A stretch of DNA of 64,000 nucleotides from Lachnospiraceae bacterium (GCA_910575155.1 CAJTDX010000010.1:58008-122007), one strand, 5' to 3'. Shown: positions 1 to 8,694, counted from the stretch's first letter. Numbers and translations: made by a program. The notes: a model not told the origin generated them from the letters alone.

Positions 1-1434
1 AGAAGCAGTATGATAAATCAATAGCTGATTTCCATTTTCTCTTATGCTCTCAAAAGCTAAACCCGGCGCATTTCCCTTAAAATAAATAGAATTCAGATTG
101 TAATTCCAGATAAGCGCTCCCTGACCAAGACGGACAAGGTTTTCCGGCATATACAGTTCTTTCAGCGCATTCGCCTTTTTTATACAATAATTCGCCAGAC
201 TCTCCACGGTATCCAGAACATGGTATTCATGATCCGGTTTTGCCGCCGGATAAAAATAGAAAATGGTATGTTCTCTATTATAAACCACATTATCTATGGC
301 TTCCAGATACGGATTATCTTCTGAGATAATCACAGTTCCCAATCTCGTACAATTCTGAAAAATTTCTCCCGGCATAGCTTTCAGCCCTTTACCGACAGTT
401 ACTTTCGTCAGGCCGCAGCTGTTAAACGCCTCAGCCGCTATGGTTTCCACACTGTCGGGAATACTGAGTTCTTTTAATCTCATACACCCTACAAATCCGA
501 ATTCTCTGATCTCCTTTAACGTCACTGGCAAAGAAAGTTCCGTCAGATTAATGGCATAGCAAAACGCCCATTCGTCAATTATCTGCGTTCCTTCCTGAAT
601 CTCAGCCGACTCAGACGGCGAAGCTTGCGCATATGCGATTGCCCGGTATGGTTTTCCCTCCTTCAGCTCGTATAAAACATTGTCCACAACTCGGAAATTC
701 ACATTTCCTTCCGCACATTGAAGACTCTGCAATGTCTTGGTTCCTCTCAGAAAAGCGCCTGCTATGGAGGACATATTCTCTGAAATTGTCAGACTGGTAA
801 TCGCTGTCCGCCGAAAACAATCTGTCCCCAGAGAAGTAACGCTGTCTGGAAGCGAAATTTCGCTCAATTTCCCGCAATCTGCAAATGCATACTCTCCGAT
901 GGACTGCAGCCCTTCTTCAAATTCAACGGAAACCAGCGATACATTGTCAAAAAATGCCGATTCGCCAATTGTCTTTAAGTCCGCGCCGCAAACTACTCTC
1001 TTTAAGAGGCTGCAGGAGCCAAACGCCGATTCGCCGATCTCTGTAATACTGTTCGGCAGTATAATAGATTTCAAACTGACGCACTGAATAAAAGTACTGC
1101 GCGGTATATTAGTAATTCCCTCCGCTATAGACACAGAAGTAATGGTTTTATGATAACCATATTCATACCATGGCGCCACAACATTCTCACCAAAATCCAT
1201 CTCTCCTGTTCCTGTCAGGATCAGCCTGTACGGCGTACCCTCTTGTAAATCCCACTCAATCCCTATATCTTCTATCAGCTCCCATCGAACATTCTCACCA
1301 CATGTTCCTGAAAGAGGCTTCTCTGTCGCTTCCTGCGCGAAACTGATAAAAGCTCCGGCAAATTGCTGCGGAACTAACCCCTGCACCAGAAGCAAAATTA
1401 AAAATATGCTGATACTCTCTCGAAATTTCTTCAT
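1..1434 (-). CDS. BspA-type leucine-rich-repeat secreted protein (partial, 3' end outside window)
   Basis: The frame stays open from an ATG at 1434 to the left edge, so the C-terminus is missing. AGGGAGAG lies just upstream of the ATG. The N-terminus (MKKFRESISIFLILLLVQGL) is a typical signal peptide. After about 90 residues the protein enters repeated LRR_5 units of the form 'SITEIGESAFGSCSLLKRV', spaced about 23 residues apart. This family forms surface solenoids in gut Firmicutes and Bacteroidetes, often linked to adhesion; the binding partner cannot be read from sequence. The DUF4190-type gene lies 48 bases upstream on the same strand and may be cotranscribed. Confidence 0.9.
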   Translation of the reverse strand, partial: MKKFRESISIFLILLLVQGLVPQQFAGAFISFAQEATEKPLSGTCGENVRWELIEDIGIEWDLQEGTPYRLILTGTGEMDFGENVVAPWYEYGYHKTITSVSIAEGITNIPRSTFIQCVSLKSIILPNSITEIGESAFGSCSLLKRVVCGADLKTIGESAFFDNVSLVSVEFEEGLQSIGEYAFADCGKLSEISLPDSVTSLGTDCFRRTAITSLTISENMSSIAGAFLRGTKTLQSLQCAEGNVNFRVVDNVLYELKEGKPYRAIAYAQASPSESAEIQEGTQIIDEWAFCYAINLTELSLPVTLKEIREFGFVGCMRLKELSIPDSVETIAAEAFNSCGLTKVTVGKGLKAMPGEIFQNCTRLGTVIISEDNPYLEAIDNVVYNREHTIFYFYPAAKPDHEYHVLDTVESLANYCIKKANALKELYMPENLVRLGQGALIWNYNLNSIYFKGNAPGLAFESIRENGNQLLIYHTAS

Positions 1435-1482
1435 AGACTCTCCCTTTTCCTTCCATTGTCATGAAAGACAAATTCTGTATGA

Positions 1483-2136
1483 TTACATATGATGTCTGTA
1501 GTTCATATACTGCAGTTCCCGCATGATATCATAATATGCCGGAGAATTCTGAACAAACACCCCTATAATAGTGAAAATCAGCAGTAAAACCAATGCAATG
1601 GAAGAACACACAATCCCAGCGACTGCCATCCCTTTTGCCGTCCCCTTGCTGAGCTGCAGGATGCCTAAGACAATCGAAACAACTGCCAGCGGAATACAGG
1701 TACACCACAGACAGCAGGTAATCAGCGCAATAATACCGCATATCATAGACGCAATGCCAAACCCGCCGCTTTCCGCAGAAACCGTGCTCTGGCTCTCCTG
1801 CTGGAACGCCGGTTCTGCATAGCCGGACGTCTGAGTATATTGGTTCTGCCCTCCATATGGGCGCTGGATATAGCCTGACTGCTGAGACTGATCCCCATAT
1901 GGCTGCTGAGAATAATCTGACTGCTGAGACTGCCCTCCATATGGCTGCTGAGAATAATCTGACTGCTGAGACTGCCCTCCATATGGCTGCTGAACTTCGT
2001 CCCCTTTTTGAGACTGTTGATTCTTATCCAATCTTACCGATTCTTCACCACTATTCGCCTGATTGTCATAAGAAGACTGATTCCCCGACTGTCCGTTCCT
2101 GGAATTACCGTCAAATACATCGTTTTCATCATTCAT
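1483..2136 (-). CDS. DUF4190-type membrane protein with Q/Y/G-rich N-terminal tail
   Basis: I chose the ATG at 2136 because AAGGAGG lies 8 bases upstream; a start 18 bases earlier would place this ribosome site inside the gene. Roughly the first 115 residues are low complexity and contain three imperfect copies of a QQPYGGQSQQSDY-like unit. Two hydrophobic helices follow, the first containing a CCLWCTC cysteine cluster. This tail plus two-helix layout matches DUF4190 proteins of Gram-positive bacteria, whose function is not established. The gene precedes the BspA-like gene on the same strand, so a cell-envelope role is plausible but inferred. Confidence 0.82.
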   Translation of the reverse strand: MNDENDVFDGNSRNGQSGNQSSYDNQANSGEESVRLDKNQQSQKGDEVQQPYGGQSQQSDYSQQPYGGQSQQSDYSQQPYGDQSQQSGYIQRPYGGQNQYTQTSGYAEPAFQQESQSTVSAESGGFGIASMICGIIALITCCLWCTCIPLAVVSIVLGILQLSKGTAKGMAVAGIVCSSIALVLLLIFTIIGVFVQNSPAYYDIMRELQYMNYRHHM

Positions 2137-2238
2137 GTAGAAATCCTCCTTCACTTTCGCAAATTAAAATCATCATTGTTACAGAACGTTTATTTTCTAT
2201 TAAATATAACTTTCATTATATCAAAAATATCAAATATA

Positions 2239-2718
2239 TCAACGTCTTTTCCGGGTTTTCCTGTACAAAAATCCCTGACAGAATAAAAGAAAAAACGCCA
2301 GTCCCACAATCCCGCCTGCGGTATCTATACACACATCCGTCAATCTTCCTGCTCTTCCCGGCACAAATAATTGATGAATTTCATCCAAAGTCGCGTAACA
2401 TGCCGTGATCCCCAGTGACAGCAGGGCCATTTTTCTTCTGCTCACATCATAATAATTCACATGAAAACATAACAGAAACGCCAGAAATGCATATTCGCTC
2501 ATATGCGCTCCTTTACGAATCATAAACTGCATGGACTCTGCCTGCGCAGTCAGCTCTTCCTTTGTTTTTTCCTGACCAAAGAAACGGCTCTGCCATTCTG
2601 CGATCTTATAGGATACAGACTGGCTTGTCTCAGAAGACTGTTGTGCAGGCTGCGCAGAAAACGCAAAAATCACTGCCATCCACACAATTATCAAAACACC
2701 TGTAATTCTTTTTCCCAT
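2239..2718 (-). CDS. VanZ family membrane protein
   Basis: 159 residues with an N-terminal membrane helix and the VanZ core: RKGAHMSEYAFLAFLL, then DEIHQLFVPGRAGRLTDV and a final glycine-rich helix. VanZ-like proteins are small multi-pass membrane proteins. The founding member gives low-level teicoplanin resistance, but most chromosomal members have no known substrate. GGAAGG lies upstream of the ATG. The gene is transcribed divergently from typA, and I see no glycopeptide-resistance genes nearby. Confidence 0.85.
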   Translation of the reverse strand: MGKRITGVLIIVWMAVIFAFSAQPAQQSSETSQSVSYKIAEWQSRFFGQEKTKEELTAQAESMQFMIRKGAHMSEYAFLAFLLCFHVNYYDVSRRKMALLSLGITACYATLDEIHQLFVPGRAGRLTDVCIDTAGGIVGLAFFLLFCQGFLYRKTRKRR

Positions 2719-2900
2719 AAATGATCCTTCCTCAACAACTTTTTTATTTTCTAAATCCGTTCATGGTAAGCAAATGCTTTCTATGAAATGGATCTGCCGG
2801 ATTATAACATATTCTGACAAACATATCCAGAACTTTGCGAACTTTTGTTTGTATCAAAAGATTTCCCTGCTGAGCCGTTCATAAAAATATCATATAAAAC

Positions 2901-2929
2901 TTGCCAAATCCCCTTATGGGCGGTATAAT
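2901..2929 (+). promoter_or_regulatory. sigma-A promoter of typA
   Basis: TTGCCA and TATAAT are separated by exactly 17 bases. The likely transcript start is about 40 bases before the typA ATG. This is a motif-based call. Confidence 0.65.
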
Positions 2930-2977
2930 ACTAATAATTTTTTGCAATTTACCCAATTAGAAAGAAGGATTACTTTT

Positions 2978-4807
2978 ATGAACATGAAACGTGAGGACAT
3001 TCGTAATATCGCCATCATTGCCCATGTAGACCACGGCAAAACCACCCTGGTAGACGAGCTGCTCAAACAAAGCGGCGTATTCCGCGCCAACCAGGAAGTG
3101 CAGGAGCGTGTTATGGATTCCAATGATATTGAGCGGGAACGGGGGATTACCATACTCTCCAAAAATACTGCTGTTTTTTATAAGGATACAAAAATTAACA
3201 TTATTGATACGCCTGGACATGCCGATTTCGGCGGCGAAGTGGAACGTGTCCTGAAAATGGTAAACGGTGTGGTTCTGGTGGTGGACGCATTTGAAGGCGC
3301 CATGCCCCAGACCAAATTTGTACTGATGAAGGCCCTTGCCCTGGACCTGCCAGTGATTGTATGTATTAACAAAATCGACCGTCCGGAAGCGCGCCCGGAG
3401 GAAGTAATAGACGAAGTGCTGGAACTGTTTATGGATCTGGACGCTTCTGACGAGCAGCTTGACTGCCCCTTCCTCTACGCTTCTGCAAGAGAAGGCTACG
3501 CGCTCAGAGATCTGAACGACGAGAAAAAAGATATGACCGCGCTTTTTGAGACGATTCTGGAATATATACCCGCGCCGGAAGGAGATCCCGACGCCAATAC
3601 CCAGGTACTCATCAGCACCATTGACTACAATGAATATGTCGGGCGCATCGGCGTCGGCAAAGTGGACAATGGCTGCCTGAAAGTCAATCAGGACGCCGTT
3701 GTGGTAAACCATCACGAACCGGACAAGCTGCAGAAAGTGCGTATCAGCAAACTGTACGAATTTGACGGACTGAACAAAGTGGACGTCGCCGAGGCAAACA
3801 TCGGATCTATTGTCGCCATCTCCGGTATTGCCGATATTCATATCGGAGACACCATCTGCGCGCCGGAACATCCCCAGGCAATTGATTTTCAGAAAATTTC
3901 CGAACCAACTATTTCCATGAATTTTATGGTAAACGACAGCCCCCTCGCAGGCCAGGAAGGAAAATTCATCACTTCAAGACATATACGGGACCGTCTGTTC
4001 CGGGAATTGAACACGGACGTCTCTCTGCGGATCGAGGAAACCGACAGTCCGGACAGCTTAAAAGTATCTGGCAGAGGCGAGCTTCATTTATCTGTATTAA
4101 TTGAAAATATGCGCCGGGAAGGATATGAATTTGCCGTCAGCAAAGCCGAGGTTTTGTATCACAAAGACGAAAAAGGCAAAAAACTGGAACCTATGGAACT
4201 TGCCTATGTGGACGTACCAGATGAATTTACCGGAGCAGTCATTGAAAAATTAAGCCAGCGCAAAGGCGAATTGCGCAATATGGGGCCGATCAGCGGCGGT
4301 TATACCCGTCTGGAATTTCATATACCGTCACGCGGACTTATCGGCTATCGAAGCGAATTTATGACAGATACCAGGGGAAACGGCATTATCAACACTATTT
4401 TTAATGGATATGAACCTTACAAGGGAGATATTGCCTACCGCAAGCAGGGTTCGCTGATCGCCTTTGAATCAGGGGAATCTGTCGCCTACGGATTGTTCAG
4501 CGCGCAGGACCGCGGCACTCTGTTTATTGGCGCGGGAGCAAAAGTTTATTCCGGCATGGTAATCGGACAGAGTGCAAAACCAGAAGATATTGAAATCAAC
4601 GTCTGCAAGAAAAAGCATCTCACCAATACGCGCTCTTCCAGCGCAGACGAAGCGCTGACACTGACGCCGCCCAGAATCTTAAGTCTGGAACAGGCTCTTG
4701 AGTTTATTGATTCTGATGAACTTTTAGAAGTCACACCGCAAAGTCTGCGCATCCGCAAACGGATTTTAGATCCTACCCTGCGCAAACGGGCCGGTTACAA
4801 AAAATAA
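2978..4807 (+). CDS. typA: translational GTPase TypA/BipA
   Basis: 609 residues, the usual TypA length. GTPase motifs appear in order: AHVDHGKTT (about 15-23), RGITI (55-59), DTPGHADF (77-84) and NKID (131-134), followed by the beta-barrel, EF-G-like domains III/V and the TypA C-terminal domain. TypA is a ribosome-binding GTPase involved in 50S assembly and growth under stress or cold. The start is set by AGAAGG 8 bases before the ATG; an in-frame ATG 36 bases upstream lacks such a site. A strong hairpin follows directly, so the gene is probably monocistronic. Confidence 0.97.
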   Translation: MNMKREDIRNIAIIAHVDHGKTTLVDELLKQSGVFRANQEVQERVMDSNDIERERGITILSKNTAVFYKDTKINIIDTPGHADFGGEVERVLKMVNGVVLVVDAFEGAMPQTKFVLMKALALDLPVIVCINKIDRPEARPEEVIDEVLELFMDLDASDEQLDCPFLYASAREGYALRDLNDEKKDMTALFETILEYIPAPEGDPDANTQVLISTIDYNEYVGRIGVGKVDNGCLKVNQDAVVVNHHEPDKLQKVRISKLYEFDGLNKVDVAEANIGSIVAISGIADIHIGDTICAPEHPQAIDFQKISEPTISMNFMVNDSPLAGQEGKFITSRHIRDRLFRELNTDVSLRIEETDSPDSLKVSGRGELHLSVLIENMRREGYEFAVSKAEVLYHKDEKGKKLEPMELAYVDVPDEFTGAVIEKLSQRKGELRNMGPISGGYTRLEFHIPSRGLIGYRSEFMTDTRGNGIINTIFNGYEPYKGDIAYRKQGSLIAFESGESVAYGLFSAQDRGTLFIGAGAKVYSGMVIGQSAKPEDIEINVCKKKHLTNTRSSSADEALTLTPPRILSLEQALEFIDSDELLEVTPQSLRIRKRILDPTLRKRAGYKK

Positions 4808-4813
4808 ACTGAA

Positions 4814-4842
4814 AAAAGGATTGGAACGATTCCAATCCTTTT
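4814..4842. terminator. bidirectional terminator after typA
   Basis: A 13-bp perfect stem (AAAAGGATTGGAA / TTCCAATCCTTTT) with a 3-base loop. It lies between typA and the convergent ribbon-helix-helix gene, with T-rich ends on both strands. Confidence 0.85.
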
Positions 4843-4871
4843 CTCTCCGAATACACACAATTGAATTGTTT

Positions 4872-5084
4872 CTATTCCCCGTCTGCATTTTCCGGGATAA
4901 ATTCCAAATGCTCCAGAGCATAGCGCAGCGCCCGGCACATAAGCTCATTCCTTGACCGATCGCTCTTTGCAGATAAATGATCAAATTCCTCCTGAAGCTC
5001 TCTGTCCATCCTGAGCGTCATCACAACTGATTTATCTTCCTTTTTGTCTGTTTTCTTAGGTCTAACTACAAATCTGTCTTCCAT
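4872..5084 (-). CDS. small ribbon-helix-helix DNA-binding protein
   Basis: About 70 residues: a basic N-terminal tail, then VVMTLRMDRELQEEFDHLSAKS and RSRNELMCRALRYALEHL. This fits a MetJ/Arc ribbon-helix-helix fold, with a beta strand for major-groove contact followed by two helices. The start at 5084 has AGAGGTG upstream. Such proteins are usually autoregulators or antitoxins, but no partner toxin is visible. The divergent neighbour is a DUF6809-like gene with which it shares an AT-rich control region. Confidence 0.7.
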   Translation of the reverse strand: MEDRFVVRPKKTDKKEDKSVVMTLRMDRELQEEFDHLSAKSDRSRNELMCRALRYALEHLEFIPENADGE

Positions 5085-5135
5085 ATTCCCACACCTCTGC
5101 ATTGCTTTTATGTATTCTATTATATTACCTGCTTA

Positions 5136-5164
5136 TTGACATTTATATAACACATATTTATAAT
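5136..5164 (+). promoter_or_regulatory. consensus sigma-A promoter of the DUF6809-like gene
   Basis: A perfect TTGACA and a perfect TATAAT lie 17 bases apart, about 40 bases upstream of the ATG at 5206. Confidence 0.75.
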
Positions 5165-5205
5165 ACTCAAATATAATATAAATTAATTCACGAAAGGATG
5201 ATTGC

Positions 5206-5517
5206 ATGAATACTGTTTTACAACAACTTTACAATGGAACACTCTGCCCCGCAGAACAATACCAGCCGCTTCAGGACTTCTACCGGGATATGCGCCGGGA
5301 ACATTGCCGGCATTATACTGAATTCATCAAAGCGCTGGAACAGTTAGATCCTCCTCTGGACAAACGTTTTATTGAGATTATGGACGAACAGCTTGACACA
5401 ATCCCTCTGGACTTTTCATCTATGTTTATTGACGGATTCTGTTTAGGCGCGCAAATGATGATTGAGATCTTAGGCAACAACCGCGTCAGAGATCCGGAAA
5501 AATTTCCTGTAAAATAG
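5206..5517 (+). CDS. DUF6809-like small protein
   Basis: 103 residues with GAAAGGATG upstream of the ATG. The opening NTVLQQLYNGTLCPAEQY and the closing FIDGFCLGAQMMIEIL resemble a family of short Lachnospiraceae proteins (DUF6809, from memory). It is predicted to be soluble and helical. A distantly similar ending (YMAGMLDAYSILKLFG) occurs in the protein at 51482-51841. No function is known. The consensus promoter suggests strong constitutive expression unless the ribbon-helix-helix neighbour represses it. Confidence 0.65.
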   Translation: MNTVLQQLYNGTLCPAEQYQPLQDFYRDMRREHCRHYTEFIKALEQLDPPLDKRFIEIMDEQLDTIPLDFSSMFIDGFCLGAQMMIEILGNNRVRDPEKFPVK

Positions 5518-5574
5518 AATCAGCAGAGCTTCGGCTGCCATAAAACAATCACTCTCAAACACGCATAAGCGTAA

Positions 5575-5823
5575 CTATTTCCTGTCGGCTGACCGATCAT
5601 GTTCTAAAACCTGGCCGCTCTTTTTAAATTCCACTACGTCCGCAATATCGCAATCCAACATCTCACAGATATCTTCCAGCGTATTCAATGTAATACTTTT
5701 ATTTTTCCGCAATGCGTCTAATGTACCTGTGCTAAATCCCTTTTCTTTAATTAACATATATTGGCTGATGTTTTTTCGTTTTAAAGTTTTCCATAATGGT
5801 TCATAACTAATAATACTAATCAC
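5575..5823 (-). CDS. mini XRE/Cro-type HTH regulator, copy 1
   Basis: About 80 residues; essentially a lone helix-turn-helix domain (SYEPLWKTLKRKNISQYMLI ... GFSTGTLDALRKNKSITLNTLEDICEMLDCDI). The first conventional start is GTG at 5823, but this GTG is embedded in AAGGAAGTGATT, a near-perfect extended Shine-Dalgarno sequence. Related proteins begin at the position of the ATT at 5814, so initiation at AUU is possible. A paralogue lies at 6497-6706 with the same upstream layout, and both have a CCG-N6-CGG site about 57 bases upstream. Autoregulation is likely. Confidence 0.8.
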   Translation of the reverse strand: MISIISYEPLWKTLKRKNISQYMLIKEKGFSTGTLDALRKNKSITLNTLEDICEMLDCDIADVVEFKKSGQVLEHDRSADRK

Positions 5824-5880
5824 TTCCTTAACTACAAATTTATATTGTAATTATAGGAAAATACAGATTCTATTACGTTG

Positions 5881-5892
5881 CCGAATTTACGG
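5881..5892. promoter_or_regulatory. CCG-N6-CGG operator upstream of HTH copy 1
   Basis: CCGAATTTACGG, preceded by ATTACGTTG. The block ATTACGTT(G/A)CCG-N6-CGG recurs at the same distance upstream of the paralogous HTH gene, which points to the binding site of these proteins. Confidence 0.6.
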
Positions 5893-5926
5893 CTATTACT
5901 TTTCTGAAACACCCGGTTTTTACCAC

Positions 5927-5955
5927 TTGATTATAGCCGTTTATTCGGCTATAAT
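5927..5955 (+). promoter_or_regulatory. promoter with embedded palindromic operator
   Basis: TTGATT (5927-5932) and TATAAT (5950-5955) are 17 bases apart. Overlapping them is a perfect inverted repeat, ATTATAGCCG / CGGCTATAAT (5930-5939, 5946-5955), which contains CCG-N6-CGG at 5937-5948. A repressor bound here would block polymerase directly. It drives the hypothetical gene at 6007. Confidence 0.7.
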
Positions 5956-5970
5956 CTTTATATAAAATTG

Positions 5971-5982
5971 CCGTATATCCGG
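5971..5982. promoter_or_regulatory. third CCG-N6-CGG operator, just before the ribosome site
   Basis: CCGTATATCCGG lies directly upstream of the AAGGAG of the gene at 6007 and gives that gene two operators. Confidence 0.55.
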
Positions 5983-6006
5983 CTACAGCAAGGAGAATGA
6001 CGCCCA

Positions 6007-6402
6007 TTGAACAAACATAATTTTGATCTCGAAATAGAAAAAGAACAAAACTTATTTTTTTCTCTGTGCAGTCTCGAAGACAGGCAGAGATTAAATATGG
6101 AAATTCCCATGTCATTTCATGACTTCCTGCGTATCAGCTGTATTCTGTTCTATATGGACTTCAATTACTATGAGACTCATATAAACGAACTGTTCCCGGA
6201 ACTTTACCGGCAGAAAGAGCACATGCTGATGCGGCATGATGAAATTATGCTGGAATACCCCAATTACTACAAAGATGAAGGTGTGGACGAAAAAATCAGA
6301 AACTGGCTGACAGAATTTTGCGGCCAGATCAAAGATAAAACCAAACAGAGAACCTGCCGCAAAAAATTAGAATCCCACCTTGGCAAACACAATGATCCGT
6401 AG
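6007..6402 (+). CDS. hypothetical 131-residue protein under CCG-N6-CGG control
   Basis: Starts at TTG with AAGGAG 11 bases upstream. An ATG eight bases earlier opens only a seven-codon frame. The protein is acidic to neutral, helical and soluble (NLFFSLCSLEDRQRLNMEIP, HMLMRHDEIMLEYPNYYKDE), with a basic C-terminus. I recognise no family. It is divergent from HTH copy 1 and flanked by HTH copy 2, with two operators in its own promoter, so it is probably the regulated target of these HTH proteins. Confidence 0.65.
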   Translation: MNKHNFDLEIEKEQNLFFSLCSLEDRQRLNMEIPMSFHDFLRISCILFYMDFNYYETHINELFPELYRQKEHMLMRHDEIMLEYPNYYKDEGVDEKIRNWLTEFCGQIKDKTKQRTCRKKLESHLGKHNDP

Positions 6403-6419
6403 GCGTTTGCCTTCCGGTA

Positions 6420-6472
6420 ATAACCGCGCAGCAGACCGCCAGTCTTACAGCAGACTGCTGCGCGGCTGTTAT
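6420..6472. repeat. GC-rich inverted repeat between convergent genes
   Basis: CCGCGCAGCAG and CTGCTGCGCGG form an 11-bp stem, extended by AT pairs, between the hypothetical gene and HTH copy 2. There is no T-tract, so it is at best a weak terminator. Confidence 0.5.
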
Positions 6473-6496
6473 CGCCGCATGTTTCAACTGCTCCTG

Positions 6497-6706
6497 TCAC
6501 TCTTTTATAAATTCCACAACTTCTGTAATTTCACAATTGATCATAACACAGATATCATATAGGGTATTCAATGTGATACTCCTGTTTTTGCGCAGCGCAT
6601 CCAACGTACCAGTGCTGAAACCATATTTTTTAATCAGCATGTACTGGCTGATATTTTTCTTTTTTAACGTATTCCAAAAAGGTTCATAGCTAATAATATC
6701 AATCAC
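6497..6706 (-). CDS. mini XRE/Cro-type HTH regulator, copy 2
   Basis: 69 residues, closely similar to copy 1 (IISYEPFWNTLKKKNISQYM, GFSTGTLDALRKNRSITLNT). The first conventional start is again a GTG inside AAGGAAGTGATT, with ATT ATT at the family start position. Upstream sequence aligns with copy 1 through a shared TATAAT on the minus strand to the CCG-N6-CGG site. The copy arose by duplication of gene plus promoter, with about three quarters of bases matching by eye. It probably recognises the same operators. Confidence 0.78.
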   Translation of the reverse strand: MIDIISYEPFWNTLKKKNISQYMLIKKYGFSTGTLDALRKNRSITLNTLYDICVMINCEITEVVEFIKE

Positions 6707-6762
6707 TTCCTTAATTATAATTTTTAATATAATTATAGGAAAACACGAATTGCATTACGTTA

Positions 6763-6774
6763 CCGGATATTCGG
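6763..6774. promoter_or_regulatory. CCG-N6-CGG operator upstream of HTH copy 2
   Basis: CCGGATATTCGG preceded by ATTACGTTA, at the same spacing from the gene as the site upstream of copy 1. Confidence 0.55.
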
Positions 6775-7061
6775 CAATACTCGCAGCCAACCATGCAATA
6801 CTCGTTGATTCAGCAAGAACATGTATTTCAGATATTAATTTCAGAGAAACACAGAAAATTTCCTAGGAACAAAGTGGGCATGCCCACTTCAACTCCCCTA
6901 CCCCCTCAATCATGAGGGGCCTGGACACTTTGCGCGCCGAGCACAATTGCGAAGCAATATTTTACCTCTTGTGCGAGTGTACATATTTCTTTTCCGCCGC
7001 AGTGCGATGATTGCTTTTTATTTTACAGGGAATCTGAAGGAATTTCCTAATAAAATAAAGA
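6775..7061. other. non-coding stretch with an 18-bp palindrome
   Basis: No convincing gene. It holds the perfect palindrome AAGTGGGCATGCCCACTT (6872-6889) and, just after it, a CCCCTC-N-GAGGGG hairpin. The role is unknown. Confidence 0.5.
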
Positions 7062-7097
7062 AGTCAACCTGTCATCAGCGCTGATGATAGATTGACT
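7062..7097 (-). terminator. terminator after the ABC-F gene
   Basis: Imperfect stem AGTCAA-CCTG-TCATCAG / CTGATGA-TAG-TTGACT. On the minus strand it is followed by the T-rich CTTCTTTATTTTATT. Confidence 0.55.
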
Positions 7098-7135
7098 CCT
7101 GCGTTCTGTTATTTATAGTATTATTATTTATAGTA

Positions 7136-8596
7136 TTATATAGATATAATCTTCGTTGCCACCTGCTCCCGAAACGCCCCGTCGTGTTCTACCAGCAGCA
7201 TAGTGGGCGAACACTCTTTGATCAGTTCTTCGATCTGTATTCTCGAATAGACGTCGACAAAATTCAAAGGCTCATCCCAGACATACAAATGCGCCTGCTG
7301 GCACAGGCTTCTGGCAAGTAATGTTTTTTTCTTCTGTCCTCCGGAAAATTCAGACATATCCTTTTCAAACTGCCCCCGTTCAAAATCCAATTTCCGCAGA
7401 AGCGCTTTAAACAACGTCTCATCTATCTGCTGCTCCCTGGCAAAATCTGACAGCCGCCCTTTCAAAAAAGACGTATCCTGCGGAACATAAGAAATCACCA
7501 GGCCCGAACCAACGCTGACCGTACCCGTATGCTGCAGATCTTCGCCCGCCAGAATCTTTAAGAGACTGCTTTTGCCGCTTCCGTTTCTGCCCTCCAGCAC
7601 AATCCGCTCGTGCTGACGCACGGCAAAAGATACTGGTTCACAGACCATGCGGCCATCATACCAGACTGCTGCATCTGCAAAAGAAACCAGCGTATCCGCA
7701 TGATAAGTTAAGGGGAGCATCTTTAAGCGTTCCGCCGTTTCCACATTTTTCAAAAGTCCTGATTTCTCTTCGATGGCCTGATTCTGTCTGGCCTCTATGG
7801 ACTTGGAACGTTTCATCATTTTGGCCGCCTTATGTCCCACAAATCCTTTATCTGCCGCACCGATTTTGGACGCTTCCACCTTTCCGGACCAAACTGCAGA
7901 TCGTTTGGCTGTCTGACGCAGACGACCGATCTCTTTTTGCAGGCGGTCATTCCTGGCCTGTTCAAATTCCTGCTGTCTCTGGAAATTATCCATCCAGGAG
8001 GAAAAATTGCCGCTCTGCACCTGTATATCTGCTCTGTTCAGAGAAAGAATATGATCCACGCAGTCATCTAAAAAACGGCGGTCATGAGAAACCAGCAGGA
8101 ATCCCTTCTTTTTTTTCAAATACGAAGACACCATTGCTCTCGCTTCTGCGTCCAGATGATTGGTCGGCTCATCAATCAGCAAAAAACGGCCTTCGTTGAG
8201 AAAAAGCGCTGCCAGAAGCGCCTTGGTCTGTTCCCCGTTGGACAGCGTTTCAAAAGGCCTCCAAAGCACGTCGGACGCTGTCTTAAGGTACGACAGTTCT
8301 CTTATTAATTCCCATTCCTGGGCCTGAGGACAGATGTTCTGTAAAATTTCCTCTGTCAGACAACTCTGATCTGAGACAGGATAAGGAAAATAATCAAACA
8401 CAACAGAACTGGTAATTTTCCCACTGTATTCATACTTTCCCTGCAAAAGATTCAAAAAAGTTGTCTTTCCTCTTCCGTTTCTCCCGACAAATCCCAGCTT
8501 CCAGTCTGTGTCAATCTGAAAATTCACATTTTCAAATATATTTTCATAATTAGACGGATAGGAAAACGTCAGGTTTTCCACTTTTATCATTGACAT
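7136..8596 (-). CDS. ABC-F ribosome-protection-like ATPase (Lsa-type)
   Basis: 486 residues with two soluble ABC domains and no membrane segments. The first has Walker A GRNGRGKTT (about 38-46), signature LSNGEQTK and LLIDEPTNHLD. The second has GRNGSGKSS, FSGGQKKK and LYVWDEPLNFVD. The opening (FSYPSNYENIFENV, QIDTDWKLGFVGRNGRGKTT) is very like the Lsa group, which protects ribosomes from lincosamides, pleuromutilins and streptogramin A. Resistance is inferred from family only. GGAG lies 7 bases before the ATG. The leader contains a small peptide gene and mutually exclusive hairpins, as in other antibiotic-inducible ABC-F genes. Confidence 0.88.
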   Translation of the reverse strand: MSMIKVENLTFSYPSNYENIFENVNFQIDTDWKLGFVGRNGRGKTTFLNLLQGKYEYSGKITSSVVFDYFPYPVSDQSCLTEEILQNICPQAQEWELIRELSYLKTASDVLWRPFETLSNGEQTKALLAALFLNEGRFLLIDEPTNHLDAEARAMVSSYLKKKKGFLLVSHDRRFLDDCVDHILSLNRADIQVQSGNFSSWMDNFQRQQEFEQARNDRLQKEIGRLRQTAKRSAVWSGKVEASKIGAADKGFVGHKAAKMMKRSKSIEARQNQAIEEKSGLLKNVETAERLKMLPLTYHADTLVSFADAAVWYDGRMVCEPVSFAVRQHERIVLEGRNGSGKSSLLKILAGEDLQHTGTVSVGSGLVISYVPQDTSFLKGRLSDFAREQQIDETLFKALLRKLDFERGQFEKDMSEFSGGQKKKTLLARSLCQQAHLYVWDEPLNFVDVYSRIQIEELIKECSPTMLLVEHDGAFREQVATKIISI

Positions 8597-8660
8597 AAAT
8601 TTCTCCTTTCATGCGAGTGCGATTATGTTTGTTCTGTCGAAAAATTCCCGCAGAACGACG

Positions 8661-8694
8661 AAAAAAGCCGCAAGAAAGTAAATTCCTGCGGCTT
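8661..8694 (-). terminator. attenuator terminator in the ABC-F leader
   Basis: On the minus strand AAGCCGCA and TGCGGCTT form an 8-bp stem followed by TTTTTT, located between the leader peptide and the ABC-F gene. The segment ACTTTCTTGC inside it (around 8670-8679) can instead pair with GCAAGAAAGT upstream (around 8760-8769), which would disrupt the terminator. Confidence 0.8.

Noticed and set aside
4872..5517. RHH protein and DUF6809-like protein as a toxin-antitoxin pair
   Set aside because: They are divergent rather than co-oriented, with separate promoters, and the DUF6809-like protein has no toxin-like features.
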